This document shows positions 1 through 7,724 of a stretch of DNA of 64,000 nucleotides, piece by piece. The position numbers and the translations under genes are program-made. The stretch is taken from contig NZ_MJAH01000017.1 in assembly GCF_001746295.1 (NCBI RefSeq), positions 85,589 through 149,588 on the forward strand, read 5' to 3'. Source of the DNA: Streptomyces sp. LUP47B (lineage in GTDB: Bacteria > Actinomycetota > Actinomycetes > Streptomycetales > Streptomycetaceae). The notes below the pieces were generated by a model. It was not told the DNA's origin. It ran no database searches and saw only the letters and a list, made by a program, of their open reading frames with translations. The first letter of the stretch is position 1. The number at the start of each line of letters is the position of its first letter.

Positions 1-730
1 CCGCCTCCGCGAGGACCAGGTCCAGCGGGCGGGTCACCTTGAAGGCCTCCTCGTGGCCGGGCACGACCATGACCGTGAGCCCGAGCTGCTCGACCATGCT
101 CGCGTCGTCGGTGACGTCCTCGGTGACCGTCTCGTGGGCGCGGATCAGGGTCGACCGGTCGAAGCCCTGCGGTGTCTGTACGGCACGCAGGCGCGCGCGG
201 ACCGGGGTCGCCACCACCGGCTCCGGCGCACCGGGAGCGGTCGCCGGCTCGACCTCCTTCACGGTGTCCGCGAGGGGCAGCGCCGGGACGACGGCGGGCG
301 CGCCCTCCCGTACGGCCTCGATGACCGTGTCGACCGTGTCGACCGGGACGAGCGGGCGAGCCGCGTCGTGGACCAGGACGATGCCGAAGTCGGGGGGCAG
401 GGCATCCAGGCCGAGCCTGACCGACTCCTGGCGGGAGTCCCCGCCAGGGACCACGAGGAAGTCCGTCCGCTCGGGCAGCGCGTGGGCGTCGAGGAGCGAC
501 TTGACCTCGCCGGCGCCGTCGGGCGGGGCCACGACGACGACCAGGGAGACGGCGCGGGACGCGGCCATCGCACGGACCGCGTGGATCAGCATGGGGGTGC
601 CGTTCAGCGCGCGGAGTGCTTTGGGGGCGCCCGGACCGAGGCGTACGCCCCTTCCGGCGGCGGGAATCACCACCGCGGTGCGGGCTTCCGCACGTGCTTC
701 GGCGGGCGAAGGGCGCGAAACGTCAGACAT
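1..730 (-). CDS. ispD: 2-C-methyl-D-erythritol 4-phosphate cytidylyltransferase (C-terminus cut by window edge)
   Basis: IspD couples CTP to methylerythritol phosphate in the non-mevalonate isoprenoid pathway (cytosol). Translating back from the ATG at 728-730 gives an open frame to base 1. It contains the nucleotide-binding start VIPAAGRGVRLG, then PKALRALNGTPML, the central VLVHDAARPLV motif and the TPQGF segment, in the family's usual order. The stop lies outside the window, so about 243 residues are visible and the gene is edge-truncated, not broken. It follows carD on the same strand after a 317-base gap, the common actinobacterial carD-ispD order. I chose this ATG because the Rossmann-like start follows it directly. 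Confidence 0.93.
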   Translation of the reverse strand, partial: MSDVSRPSPAEARAEARTAVVIPAAGRGVRLGPGAPKALRALNGTPMLIHAVRAMAASRAVSLVVVVAPPDGAGEVKSLLDAHALPERTDFLVVPGGDSRQESVRLGLDALPPDFGIVLVHDAARPLVPVDTVDTVIEAVREGAPAVVPALPLADTVKEVEPATAPGAPEPVVATPVRARLRAVQTPQGFDRSTLIRAHETVTEDVTDDASMVEQLGLTVMVVPGHEEAFKVTRPLDLVLAEA

Positions 731-1047
731 CGGTTCCTGTCAGGTTTGTGTGCTCGGCCAACGTGGGTACGGACACAGCGTGCCGGGCGCGACGCCTTGA
801 CCGGACCCTTCCGTGACACCGGTCGAGCCAGCTGCCCGGGCCCGGCACGCCAAGTATCGGGGGATCTCTCTCCGAGAGGAACACGCGCACGTCGATACGG
901 GGCGTCGTAGGCCCGGCATCCGGAGACGGACATGCCGCAGCGCCCGGCGACAGCTGTTGCGTCATCGGGCACCGCGGCATTTCAGTGCGGCAATTCGGAT
1001 TCAGTGTGTGCTGAGCTGAGCGGGCAAGGTGCCTGCACAGGAACCGC
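731..1047. other. carD-ispD intergenic region
   Basis: No convincing gene was found in these 317 bases. Just after the carD stop there is a possible weak hairpin (GAGCGG at 1017-1022 pairing with CCGCTC at 1044-1049) that could act as a partial terminator or attenuator before ispD. The space is long enough to hold a separate ispD promoter, but I see no confident -35/-10 pair. Confidence 0.4.
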
Positions 1048-1530
1048 TCAGGACGCGAGAACCTCGTCGAGCAGCGCCTCGGCCTTGTCCTCGTTCGTGT
1101 TCTCCGCGAGGGCGAGTTCGCTCACCAGGATCTGCCGAGCCTTGGCGAGCATGCGCTTCTCACCTGCGGAGAGTCCGCGCTCGCGCTCACGACGCCACAG
1201 GTCGCGCACAACTTCCGCGACCTTGATGACATCGCCGGAGGCGAGCTTCTCCAGGTTTGCCTTGTATCGACGGGACCAGTTCGTGGGCTCCTCGGCGTAC
1301 GGTGCGCGCAGCACCTCGAAGACCCGGTCCAGCCCATCCTGACCGACCACATCACGCACGCCGACGAACTCCGCATTGTCCGCTGGCACACGCACCGTCA
1401 GGTCACCCTGGGCGACCTTCAGAACCAAGTAGGTCTTGTCCACGCCTTTGATCTGGCGAGTTTCGATAGCCTCGATCAGCGCGGCCCCGTGATGGGGATA
1501 GACCACGGTGTCGCCAACCTTGAACGTCAT
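1048..1530 (-). CDS. carD: CarD-family RNA polymerase-binding regulator
   Basis: A 160-residue protein of the CarD/CdnL family, which binds the RNA polymerase beta subunit through an N-terminal Tudor-like domain and stabilises open complexes at many promoters. The N-terminus (FKVGDTVVYPHHGAALIEAI) and the segment DLTVRVPADNAEFVGVRDVV are typical. The C-terminal half is the helical DNA-contacting domain (NWSRRYKANLEKL then VRDLWRRERERGLSAGEKRM). Length matches the family. The ATG at 1528-1530 starts exactly at the conserved domain. It lies upstream of ispD on the same strand, and its own promoter must be in the palindrome-rich 1531-2127 region. Confidence 0.95.
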   Translation of the reverse strand: MTFKVGDTVVYPHHGAALIEAIETRQIKGVDKTYLVLKVAQGDLTVRVPADNAEFVGVRDVVGQDGLDRVFEVLRAPYAEEPTNWSRRYKANLEKLASGDVIKVAEVVRDLWRRERERGLSAGEKRMLAKARQILVSELALAENTNEDKAEALLDEVLAS

Positions 1531-1723
1531 GTGACAGGTACCCCTTCCGTGGCTATCCAGGGTAACACGGAAACTGCGGGTTCTGAATGGCGTTTTCGCA
1601 GGTCAGGGCATATCTCGGGGCTTGACAACAGCAACAGGAACGTGCTGCGCGGGCCGAGCGGAAGAAGGTATTCGCAGGTCGGAGCGGCTCTCCGGGCGAG
1701 GTGAAACGCGTACGTTACACACA

Positions 1724-1741
1724 TCCGGAAGCCCTTCCGGA
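1724..1741. promoter_or_regulatory. Perfect 8-2-8 palindrome upstream of carD
   Basis: TCCGGAAG and CTTCCGGA are exact reverse complements separated by CC. It sits about 195 bases upstream of the carD start. The compact geometry fits a dimeric regulator site; the binding protein is unknown. Confidence 0.45.
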
Positions 1742-1827
1742 CGGGCAAACGTCCACAAATGTCCGGTTCCAGGTGTGCGACTTACGCTACTCCGTTCGGA
1801 GTCCGGAGTCGGCTCCACGCCGATTCG

Positions 1828-1872
1828 GGAATTGATCACACGAGCCGGGCGGATCAGCCGGTGATCAATTCC
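1828..1872. repeat. 12-bp perfect inverted repeat with 21-base spacer
   Basis: GGAATTGATCAC (1828-1839) and GTGATCAATTCC (1861-1872) are exact reverse complements. The arms are AT-rich against a GC-rich background, which makes chance less likely. It could be two operator half-sites or a hairpin in a transcript; no T-run follows, so it is not a classical terminator. Confidence 0.5.
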
Positions 1873-1963
1873 GAGGATGATCGCGCATTCCTTCACGGAA
1901 GTTTTGCTACTGGATACCGAAGGCTCTTATGTGAATGCCGGACGAGCGCCGGAGTGCGGGCGG

Positions 1964-1983
1964 AAGTGACTCACGAGTCACTT
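1964..1983. promoter_or_regulatory. Perfect 9-2-9 palindrome upstream of lipoprotein gene
   Basis: AAGTGACTC and GAGTCACTT are exact reverse complements with centre AC, about 145 bases upstream of the lipoprotein GTG. It has the geometry of a dimer operator. The regulator is not identifiable from sequence alone. Confidence 0.5.
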
Positions 1984-2127
1984 GTGGACCGGAGTGACCG
2001 GAGAGATACGCCCCTTGGGGAGGGTCGGGTGCGGCCCGGCGGGAACGGCTCGGTAACCTGAGGCCGCTGACAGACACTTAGCGCGGCTTTACGGCCGCCT
2101 CGCTCAAGTCAAGGAGTTGCCGCCGCC

Positions 2128-2790
2128 GTGAGCAGCAGCCTTCGACGCGGCGTCCTCGCCGCCGCCGCCATCGCGTTCTCGGTCACCGCGCTCTCCGCGT
2201 GCGCGGCCGGGACCAACGCCCAGACGCTGGAGGTCAAGCCGGACAACGCGGAGACCAGCGTCGGCGGCATCAGGCTCCAGAACGTCGTGGTCATCACCCA
2301 GCCCACCACTCAGGCCTCGGGCGAGACCAAGGGTCCCGCCGTGGTCTCGGCCAGCGTCTTCAACAACACCGGCACCGCCCAGACGCTGGACGCCGTGCGC
2401 ATCGAGGGCGGCGGCAGCGCCGAGATCACGCCCGCCAAGGGCAAGGGCAGGGTGACCGTCCCGGCCCACGGCTCCGTGCTCCTGGGCGGCAAGGGCAACG
2501 CCTCCGCCGTGGTGACCGAGATCGGCGAGAACGTCCAGGACGGCAACGCGCAGAAGGTCACCTTCACCTTCAGCACGACCGGTGACGTGAGCCTGCGCGC
2601 CTTCGTGGTCCCGGCCGACAGCTACTACACCAAGTGGGGCCCGAGCGCCGTCCCGTCGGCGCCGCAGACCTCGCCGAAGCCGACCGGCCCCGCGACCCCG
2701 ACCGGCACGGCCACGCCGAGCGGCTCCGGCACGCCGACCGACGCGGCCTCCGCGAGCGCGACCGCGACCGAGTCGGCAGCGAGCCACTGA
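2128..2790 (+). CDS. Putative lipoprotein with Thr/Pro/Ser-rich tail
   Basis: A 220-residue exported protein. The N-terminus has basic residues, a hydrophobic segment (AAAAIAFSVTALSAC) and a lipobox ending LSAC, so Cys near residue 25 is probably lipidated and the protein anchored outside the membrane. Residues about 45-170 form a beta-rich domain. The last about 50 residues are low-complexity (PTGPATPTGTATPSGSG type), a likely wall-spanning or flexible tail. The GTG start at 2128 is preceded by AAGGAG at 2111. It stands alone between carD and phoP and is followed by a strong terminator. Conserved next to phoP in Streptomyces from memory; function unknown. Confidence 0.8.
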   Translation: MSSSLRRGVLAAAAIAFSVTALSACAAGTNAQTLEVKPDNAETSVGGIRLQNVVVITQPTTQASGETKGPAVVSASVFNNTGTAQTLDAVRIEGGGSAEITPAKGKGRVTVPAHGSVLLGGKGNASAVVTEIGENVQDGNAQKVTFTFSTTGDVSLRAFVVPADSYYTKWGPSAVPSAPQTSPKPTGPATPTGTATPSGSGTPTDAASASATATESAASH

Positions 2791-2811
2791 GCGGCCGTAC
2801 CGGATCGTCGT

Positions 2812-2855
2812 ACGCCGAAGGGCGGAACCTCCGAGGAGGTCCCGCCCTTCGGCGT
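2812..2855. terminator. Strong hairpin between convergent lipoprotein gene and phoP
   Basis: Perfect 14-bp stem (2812-2825 with 2842-2855) whose loop contains a second short stem (ACCTCC/GGAGGT). It sits between two convergent stops, so it probably ends transcription in both directions. No long T-run, as is usual in high-GC genomes. Confidence 0.85.
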
Positions 2856-2872
2856 TCGTGAGGCGTTCTTCT

Positions 2873-3553
2873 TTACGGCTCGAACTTGTAGCCGAGACCC
2901 CGCACCGTCACCAGGTATCTCGGCGCACCCGGGTCCGGCTCGATCTTGGCGCGCAGGCGCTTGACGTGGACGTCGAGGGTCTTGGTGTCGCCGACGTAGT
3001 CGGCGCCCCAGACGCGGTCGATGAGCTGCATGCGGGTCAGGACGCGGCCGGCGTTGCGCAGCAGCATCTCCAGCAGGTCGAACTCCTTGAGGGGCAGGTC
3101 GACCTTGGAGCCGGAGACCGTGACCACGTGGCGGTCCACGTCCATACGGACCGGACCGGCCTCCAGGGCGGCCGGGGTGACTTCCTCGGGCTCGCCGCGG
3201 CGGCGCAGGACGGCGCGGATGCGGGCGACCAGCTCGCGCGAGGAGAACGGCTTGGTGACATAGTCATCGGCTCCTATTTCCAGGCCGACGACCTTGTCGA
3301 TCTCGCTGTCCTTGGCGGTCACCATGATGACGGGGACATTGGAGCGGCCGCGCAGCTGGCGGCAGACCTCCGTGCCGGGCAGGCCCGGCAGCATCAGGTC
3401 GAGGAGAACGAGGTCGGCGCCGTTGCGCTCGAACTCGTCGAGTCCGTCGGGGCCCGTGGTCGCGACAGCGACCTCGAAGCCCTCCTTGCGGAGCATGTAG
3501 GAAAGGGCGTCGGAGAAGGACTCCTCGTCCTCGACGACGAGCACTCGGGTCAC
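2873..3553 (-). CDS. phoP: Phosphate-response regulator PhoP
   Basis: OmpR-type response regulator of 226 residues that controls the phosphate-starvation regulon. The receiver domain has the acidic pair at residues 8-10 (VEDEE), phospho-acceptor Asp52 in LVLLDLMLPG, a Thr79-containing segment and Lys101 in DDYVTKPFSS. The C-terminal winged helix (about 130-226) has the DNA-recognition segment GDTKTLDVHVKRLRAKIE. Its ATG overlaps the end of phoR by 4 bases, so the two are translationally coupled. Divergent phoU and the 11-nt direct repeats at 4877-4909 support identification as PhoP rather than another OmpR-type paralogue. Confidence 0.95.
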   Translation of the reverse strand: MTRVLVVEDEESFSDALSYMLRKEGFEVAVATTGPDGLDEFERNGADLVLLDLMLPGLPGTEVCRQLRGRSNVPVIMVTAKDSEIDKVVGLEIGADDYVTKPFSSRELVARIRAVLRRRGEPEEVTPAALEAGPVRMDVDRHVVTVSGSKVDLPLKEFDLLEMLLRNAGRVLTRMQLIDRVWGADYVGDTKTLDVHVKRLRAKIEPDPGAPRYLVTVRGLGYKFEP

Positions 3554-4803
3554 GGAAGGACCTCCGGGGCGGGAAGCGGGTCGTAAGAAGCCGACTCGGG
3601 AGTGGGCCCGTCCTCGTCGTCGAGGTCGGGGTGCTGGAGCGCGCGGTCGCGGGCCGCGCCCGCCTCCGGCAGCCTGAGAGTGAACGTGGAGCCCTGTCCC
3701 TCAGAACTCCACACCGTGACCTCCCCGCCGTGCGAGGCGGCCACGTGCTTGACGATCGCGAGACCGAGTCCGGTACCGCCGGTCTGGCGGGAGCGGGCCG
3801 GGTCGACGCGGTAGAAGCGCTCGAAGATGCGCTCCTTGTCCTTGTCGGAGATACCGATGCCCTGGTCGGTGACGGCGACCTCGATCAGGTCGCCGCTCGG
3901 CACGGACACCCGGCGGGCGGCTATGCCGACCCGGGTGCGGGCGGGCGAGTAGTTGACGGCGTTCTCGACGAGGTTGCCGAGAGCGGCGGCGAGCTGGCCG
4001 CGGTTGCCCCAGACCCGCAGCTCGGCCGCGCCGGCGGCGGCCATGGTGATCTGCTTGGTGCCCGCCTGGTGCCGGCACCGGTCGATGGCCTCGGCGACCA
4101 GCTCGTCCACCCGGACCGGCTCGGCGTCCTCCAGCGGGTCGTCGTTCTGCACCCGGGAGAGGTCGATGAGTTCCTGGACCAGGCTGGTCAGGCGAGTGGC
4201 CTCGATCTGCATCCGGCCGGCGAAGCGCTCCACGGCCTCCGGGTCCTCCGAGGCGTCCATGACGGCCTCGGAAAGGAGGGAGAGCGCGCCGACGGGGGTC
4301 TTGAGCTCATGGCTGACATTCGCGACGAAGTCGCGTCGTACTGCTTCGATCCGCCGGGCCTCGGTGAGGTCCTCCACGAGGAGCAGCACCAGCCGGGAGC
4401 CGAGGGGCGCGACACGCGCGGAGACCGCGAGTGCCTCCCCGCGTCCGGTCCCCCGCCTGGGCAGATCCAGCTCGACCTGCCGTATCTCCCCGTCCCTCCT
4501 GGTGTCCCGGGCCATCTGGAGCATCGGCTCCACGGAGAGCTTGCCGCCGCGGACCAGCCCGAGGGCGTACGCGGCGGAGCTGGCCTTGACCACGGCGTCG
4601 GCCTCGTCGAGGACCACGGCCGAGGAGCGGAGCACGGAGAGGACGGTGTCCACGCCCGGCGGAAGCACCGGGTCCGTGTGCAGGGAGGTGCGGGTGGGGC
4701 GTTTCTGCTCCCGCTCGCTCCAGCGGAACGCCAGCATGGCGATGACACCGGTGAGCACACCGGCGATCGCTGCCGCTGCGGCGACCGCCGCGTTCACGTC
4801 CAT
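3550..4803 (-). CDS. phoR: Sensor histidine kinase PhoR
   Basis: A 417-residue kinase that phosphorylates PhoP under phosphate limitation. It has one N-terminal membrane segment (about 6-26), a PAS-like region (about 55-145), and the HisKA box FVANVSHELKTPVGAL with His165. The ATPase domain has an N box (LGNLVENAVNY), G1 (VTDQGIGIS), F box (FERFYR) and G2 (GTGLGLAI). The single membrane helix without a large extracellular loop is typical of PhoR. The ATG at 4801-4803 sits very close to a GGAGG; a GTG two codons later has better spacing and may be the true start. First gene of the phoR-phoP operon, divergent from phoU. Confidence 0.94.
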   Translation of the reverse strand: MDVNAAVAAAAAIAGVLTGVIAMLAFRWSEREQKRPTRTSLHTDPVLPPGVDTVLSVLRSSAVVLDEADAVVKASSAAYALGLVRGGKLSVEPMLQMARDTRRDGEIRQVELDLPRRGTGRGEALAVSARVAPLGSRLVLLLVEDLTEARRIEAVRRDFVANVSHELKTPVGALSLLSEAVMDASEDPEAVERFAGRMQIEATRLTSLVQELIDLSRVQNDDPLEDAEPVRVDELVAEAIDRCRHQAGTKQITMAAAGAAELRVWGNRGQLAAALGNLVENAVNYSPARTRVGIAARRVSVPSGDLIEVAVTDQGIGISDKDKERIFERFYRVDPARSRQTGGTGLGLAIVKHVAASHGGEVTVWSSEGQGSTFTLRLPEAGAARDRALQHPDLDDEDGPTPESASYDPLPAPEVLP

Positions 4804-4876
4804 GCCTCCAGGTTAGGCATGGGATCGGTCCTGGCCACAGCCGTCCGAGTGCGAGCTCGAACACTCGTCGCCCAGA

Positions 4877-4909
4877 GTTCACCTTGGAGCCAGTATTGGT
4901 TCATTTGGG
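4877..4909 (+). promoter_or_regulatory. PHO-box direct repeat units between phoR and phoU
   Basis: Two good 11-nt PHO-box units, GTTCACCTTGG (4877-4887) and GTTCATTTGGG (4899-4909), flank a weaker unit at 4888-4898, all in exact 11-nt register. This matches the PhoP direct-repeat-unit consensus (GTTCAYYYRGG-like). It lies 74 bases upstream of phoR and 118 upstream of phoU, so PhoP can autoregulate its operon and phoU from one site. Confidence 0.9.
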
Positions 4910-5026
4910 AGGGCGGAAACGGACGCGTACAGGGCCGAACGTGGGAGCGTGGGGTACGCAGCACCGGTTTCGCGGCCGGTTTTGGCCCCTGGAACCCACA
5001 GGAATGACGTACGAGAGGGAACCCTG

Positions 5027-5716
5027 ATGCGGGACGCGTACCACGAGGAACTTGATTCGATCGGCGACGGTCTGGTGGAGATGGCCCGGCTGGTCGGCTC
5101 GGCGATCGGACGCGCCACGACGGCCATCCTCGACTCCGACCTGAAGCTGGCCGAGAGTGTGATCGAGGCCGACCAGAAGGTGGACGACCTCCAGCACGAC
5201 CTGGAGGCCCGGGCGATAGCGCTGCTCGCCCGGCAGCAGCCGGTGGCGACGGACCTGCGGATCGTCGTGACCTCGCTGCGCATGTCGGCCGACCTGGAGC
5301 GCTCCGGCGACCTGGCCCAGCACGTGGCGAAGCTGGCCCGCCTGCGCTTCCCCGAGAAGGCCATCCCGCACGACCTGCACGCGACCATCCTGGAGATGGG
5401 CCAGCTCGCCCAGCGCCTGATGGCGAAGGCCGCCGAGGTCATCGTCACCAAGGACGTCGACCTGGCGCTCCAGCTGGAGCAGGACGACGACGAGATGGAC
5501 CTGCTGCACCGCACGCTCTTCCAGCACCTGCTGGACGACAAGTGGAAGCACGGCATCGAGACGGCGGTCGACGTGACGCTGCTCGGCCGCTACTACGAGC
5601 GGTTCGCCGACCACGCGGTGTCGGTCGCCAAGCGGGTGGTGTACCTGGTGACGGGTGAGCACGCGGACGAGATCCAGCAGGACATCCAGCCGGTGACAGG
5701 GGTGGAGGGGGCCTGA
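5027..5716 (+). CDS. phoU: Phosphate signalling protein PhoU
   Basis: A 229-residue all-helical protein with two PhoU repeats. It has the family's acidic metal-binding patterns (for example VIEADQKVDDLQHDLEARA near residues 45-65, and a second repeat around LEQDDDEMDLLH) and the RYYERFADHAVSVAKRVVYLVTG end typical of PhoU. In other bacteria PhoU restrains PhoR signalling through the Pst transporter. No pst genes are in this window, as expected for Streptomyces, where they lie elsewhere. The ATG at 5027 follows GAGAGGGAA. It is transcribed away from phoR-phoP with shared PHO boxes, so it should be PhoP-controlled. Confidence 0.95.
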   Translation: MRDAYHEELDSIGDGLVEMARLVGSAIGRATTAILDSDLKLAESVIEADQKVDDLQHDLEARAIALLARQQPVATDLRIVVTSLRMSADLERSGDLAQHVAKLARLRFPEKAIPHDLHATILEMGQLAQRLMAKAAEVIVTKDVDLALQLEQDDDEMDLLHRTLFQHLLDDKWKHGIETAVDVTLLGRYYERFADHAVSVAKRVVYLVTGEHADEIQQDIQPVTGVEGA

Positions 5717-5854
5717 ACCCGGCGCCTTGGGGATGTTCGAGGCGTGGGCGAGCCTCTGTGCGCCGTTGATGCGCCCAGCGGGGCGGGCATGCAATGGGTA
5801 CAGGGCCTGGTCCGACCGTCGGGACGTTCTGGCCCTCGCCTCGAGGAGGGACCC

Positions 5855-6013
5855 ATGGCCGAATCCCCCAGCACTCCCCAGCCGGACCCCACGCAGGAAC
5901 GCCCGACCGAGCAGCCCGCCGCGATCAGGACCCTGACGGTCATCGGCGCGTGCGGCTGCGGATCGGGCTGCGGGTGCGGGTGCCAGTCGGGCAATCCGTG
6001 CCAGTGCGGCTGA
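5855..6013 (+). CDS. Cys-rich 52-residue peptide
   Basis: Short ORF with a good ribosome-binding site (GAGGAGGG at 5843-5850) and an ATG at 5855. The first about 25 residues are polar and Pro-rich. The last about 20 hold seven Cys spaced by Gly, Ser and Gln in a CGCGSGCGCGC-type pattern followed by PCQCG. This density suggests metal binding, metallothionein-like, or a cluster of reactive thiols; no signal peptide is evident. It lies 138 bases after phoU on the same strand and before a strong terminator, so it could be co-transcribed with phoU. I do not recognise a named family. Confidence 0.7.
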   Translation: MAESPSTPQPDPTQERPTEQPAAIRTLTVIGACGCGSGCGCGCQSGNPCQCG

Positions 6014-6024
6014 ATCCGGTACGA

Positions 6025-6069
6025 CTGGATCTCGTACGGCTGGATCTCGTACGGCTGGATCTTGTACGA
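6025..6069. repeat. Three tandem copies of a 15-base unit
   Basis: CTGGATCTCGTACGG at 6025-6039 is repeated exactly at 6040-6054 and with two changes at 6055-6069. It directly precedes the terminator hairpin at 6072. Likely a slipped-strand minisatellite; copy number may vary among strains. Confidence 0.85.
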
Positions 6070-6071
6070 CG

Positions 6072-6105
6072 ACGAGGGGCCCCGGGTGACACCGGGGCCC
6101 CTCGT
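6072..6105. terminator. Perfect 14-bp terminator hairpin
   Basis: ACGAGGGGCCCCGG (6072-6085) pairs perfectly with 6092-6105 around a 6-base loop. It lies between the Cys-rich ORF (plus) and the convergent NADP oxidoreductase gene (minus), serving both. Confidence 0.9.
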
Positions 6106-6139
6106 GGTGACGCGTGCACGCATCTGCGCGCTCCCGGGC

Positions 6140-6763
6140 TCAGCCGGTGAACTCGTCGACGCCGAGGGCGAAGTCCCAGTGGCCGACCCCGTTGTTGGCG
6201 AGGCTCACCGTGACCAGGCCCATACCTTCCAGCCAGTGCGCCATCTTCAGGCCGCCGACGTCCAGCGGGCGCAGCCCGAGGCTCTCGACGAACGCCGCCA
6301 CGTCCGCCTTGGACTGCGCGTTGTCGCCGGCCATGAAGACAGTGGGCCGGCCCTTCTCCAGGACATTGCGGAAGATGGTGTTGAACGCCTTCACCACACT
6401 GGCGCCGGCCGGGGCCACCTTGGCGGCTTCCTGCGCGACCGAGGTCTCCTCGCTGTGGGCCAGTCCGTCGAACGTGGCGTTGAACGGGTTGCTGATGTCG
6501 ACGATGACCTTGCCCGCGAGGGCGTCTCCGTACTCGGCGACGACCGGAACGACACCGTCGTACAACAGGGCCGTGATGACGATGTCCCCGGCCGGGACGG
6601 CGCCCCACTTGCCCGTCGTCGCGCCGCCGCCCAGAGCCTTGGCCAGGTCGTCGGCCTTGGACTGATCGCGTCCCATGACCTCGACGGTGTTGCCGCCCGC
6701 CACCGCGAGCGTGCCGATGGCGCGGGCCATGTTGCCCGTACCGATGAGGGTGATGCTGCTCAT
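6140..6763 (-). CDS. NADP oxidoreductase (F420-dependent NADP reductase-like)
   Basis: A 207-residue Rossmann protein that begins MSSITLIGTGNMARAIG, the GxGxxA dinucleotide fold of the F420-dependent NADP reductase/ProC-like superfamily. An RDQSKADDL segment after beta-strand 2 supports NADP preference. The middle contains VIVDISNPFN and VVKAFNTIF, typical of NADPH:F420 reductase-like proteins. It is the second gene of a two-gene operon after the SDR gene (52-base gap), opposite a LysR gene. A longer frame exists upstream, but the ATG at 6761-6763 starts at the conserved glycine motif. The exact substrate cannot be assigned. Confidence 0.85.
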   Translation of the reverse strand: MSSITLIGTGNMARAIGTLAVAGGNTVEVMGRDQSKADDLAKALGGGATTGKWGAVPAGDIVITALLYDGVVPVVAEYGDALAGKVIVDISNPFNATFDGLAHSEETSVAQEAAKVAPAGASVVKAFNTIFRNVLEKGRPTVFMAGDNAQSKADVAAFVESLGLRPLDVGGLKMAHWLEGMGLVTVSLANNGVGHWDFALGVDEFTG

Positions 6764-6815
6764 GAGGTGTGCTCTCTTCCTTTGTGGGATGTGCCCGCGG
6801 AACTTCTGGTGTGAT

Positions 6816-7550
6816 TCAGATAGCAGTGGTGCCGCCGTCGGTGACCAGTTCCAGGCCGTTGACATAGCTGGAGTCGTCGGAGGCGAGGAACAGGGCGACC
6901 GTGGCGATTTCTTCGGGGCGGCCCATCTTTCCGCGAGGAATGAGGGATTCGAATTGGGCCCTGGTCGCCTCGTCGAACAGTTCCTCCTGCTTGGCGGTGG
7001 CGACCTGGCCGGGGGTCAGAACGTTGACCCGGATCTTGCGGTCGCGCAGTTCGTTGAGCCAGACGCGGGCCCAGGCCTGCTGGACGGCCTTGCTTCCCGC
7101 GTAGAGGCTCCAGCCGGGGAAGGCGCCGAGCGAGGCGTTGGATCCGGTCATGAAGATCGAGCCGTTGTCATTGATCAGCGGCAGTGCCTTCTGCACGGTG
7201 AACAGGGTGCCGCGCGCGTTGAGCAGGAAGGCGCGGTCGAACTGCTCCTCGGTGATCTCGCCGAGGACGGCGGGCTCGCCCATCCCGGCGCTGGCCCACA
7301 GCACGTCGATCGAGCCCTTCTCCCGCTTGACGGTGTCGTACAAGCGGTCCAGGTCGTCCAGGTCGCTCGCGTCACCCTGGACGGCGGTGACGTTGCGGCC
7401 GATCAGCTTGACGGCGTCGTCCAGTGCTTCCTGCCGCCGGGCCTGGATGAAGACGTGTGCTCCTTCCTCGACGAACAGTTTGGCGCCGGCCAGTGCCATG
7501 CCGGTGGATGCGCCGGTGATCACCGCTACCTTGCCATCGAGCTTTCCCAC
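6816..7550 (-). CDS. SDR-family oxidoreductase
   Basis: Classical short-chain dehydrogenase of about 244 residues: cofactor motif TGASTGMALAG (12-22), NAG-equivalent ASAG (87-90), Ser around 137-140, Tyr150 and Lys154 in the YAGSK catalytic motif, and the C-terminal end LVTDGGTTAI. The third glycine of the usual TGxxxGxG is changed (GMALA), which may alter cofactor fit. The GTG at 7550 has CGGAG five bases before it; an earlier GTG (7556) overlaps that site. It is the first gene of an operon with the NADP oxidoreductase and is probably controlled by the divergent LysR protein. Confidence 0.87.
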   Translation of the reverse strand: MGKLDGKVAVITGASTGMALAGAKLFVEEGAHVFIQARRQEALDDAVKLIGRNVTAVQGDASDLDDLDRLYDTVKREKGSIDVLWASAGMGEPAVLGEITEEQFDRAFLLNARGTLFTVQKALPLINDNGSIFMTGSNASLGAFPGWSLYAGSKAVQQAWARVWLNELRDRKIRVNVLTPGQVATAKQEELFDEATRAQFESLIPRGKMGRPEEIATVALFLASDDSSYVNGLELVTDGGTTAI

Positions 7551-7687
7551 GATCACTCCGTTGAATTGATGGGTATCCGAAAAAATTCCGATGCCGAATT
7601 CTTCTGCCGAATTCGATTCGGCCCCAATAGGTACTTATTAAGGCTGCCATCCATCTGAACGGGTGTCCAAGACCTCTTTTAGGCGCG

Positions 7688-7708
7688 GTGATACCCTGGA
7701 GGCATCAC
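7688..7708. promoter_or_regulatory. LysR-type operator (T-N11-A dyad)
   Basis: GTGATACC-CTGGA-GGCATCAC is a 21-base dyad with one mismatch between arms and contains T-N11-A (T7692, A7704), the signature of LysR sites. It lies in the divergent promoter region, 17 bases before the LysR start, where autorepression and activation of the SDR operon would be expected. Confidence 0.7.
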
Positions 7709-7724
7709 CGGATTGGGAGATGCC

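Larger units (their letters stand above)
1531..2127. promoter_or_regulatory. Divergent regulatory region between carD and a lipoprotein gene
   Basis: About 600 bases without a gene, lying between carD (minus) and the lipoprotein gene (plus). Three perfect inverted repeats stand out. TCCGGAAG/CTTCCGGA lies at 1724-1741 with a 2-base centre. GGAATTGATCAC/GTGATCAATTCC lies at 1828-1839 and 1861-1872, 21 bases apart. AAGTGACTC/GAGTCACTT lies at 1964-1983 with a 2-base centre. The short-centred pair look like protein operators; the spaced pair could be an operator pair or an RNA hairpin. I found no ORF and no tRNA here. Confidence 0.6.

Noticed and set aside
1531..2127. tRNA or small structured RNA in the carD-lipoprotein region
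   Set aside because: The 12-bp inverted repeat can form a hairpin, but no cloverleaf or known RNA family pattern was visible.
3631..5007. Long plus-strand open frame opposite phoR
   Set aside because: No domain, and it covers phoR's catalytic domains and the PHO-box region; composition is the reverse of the kinase gene.
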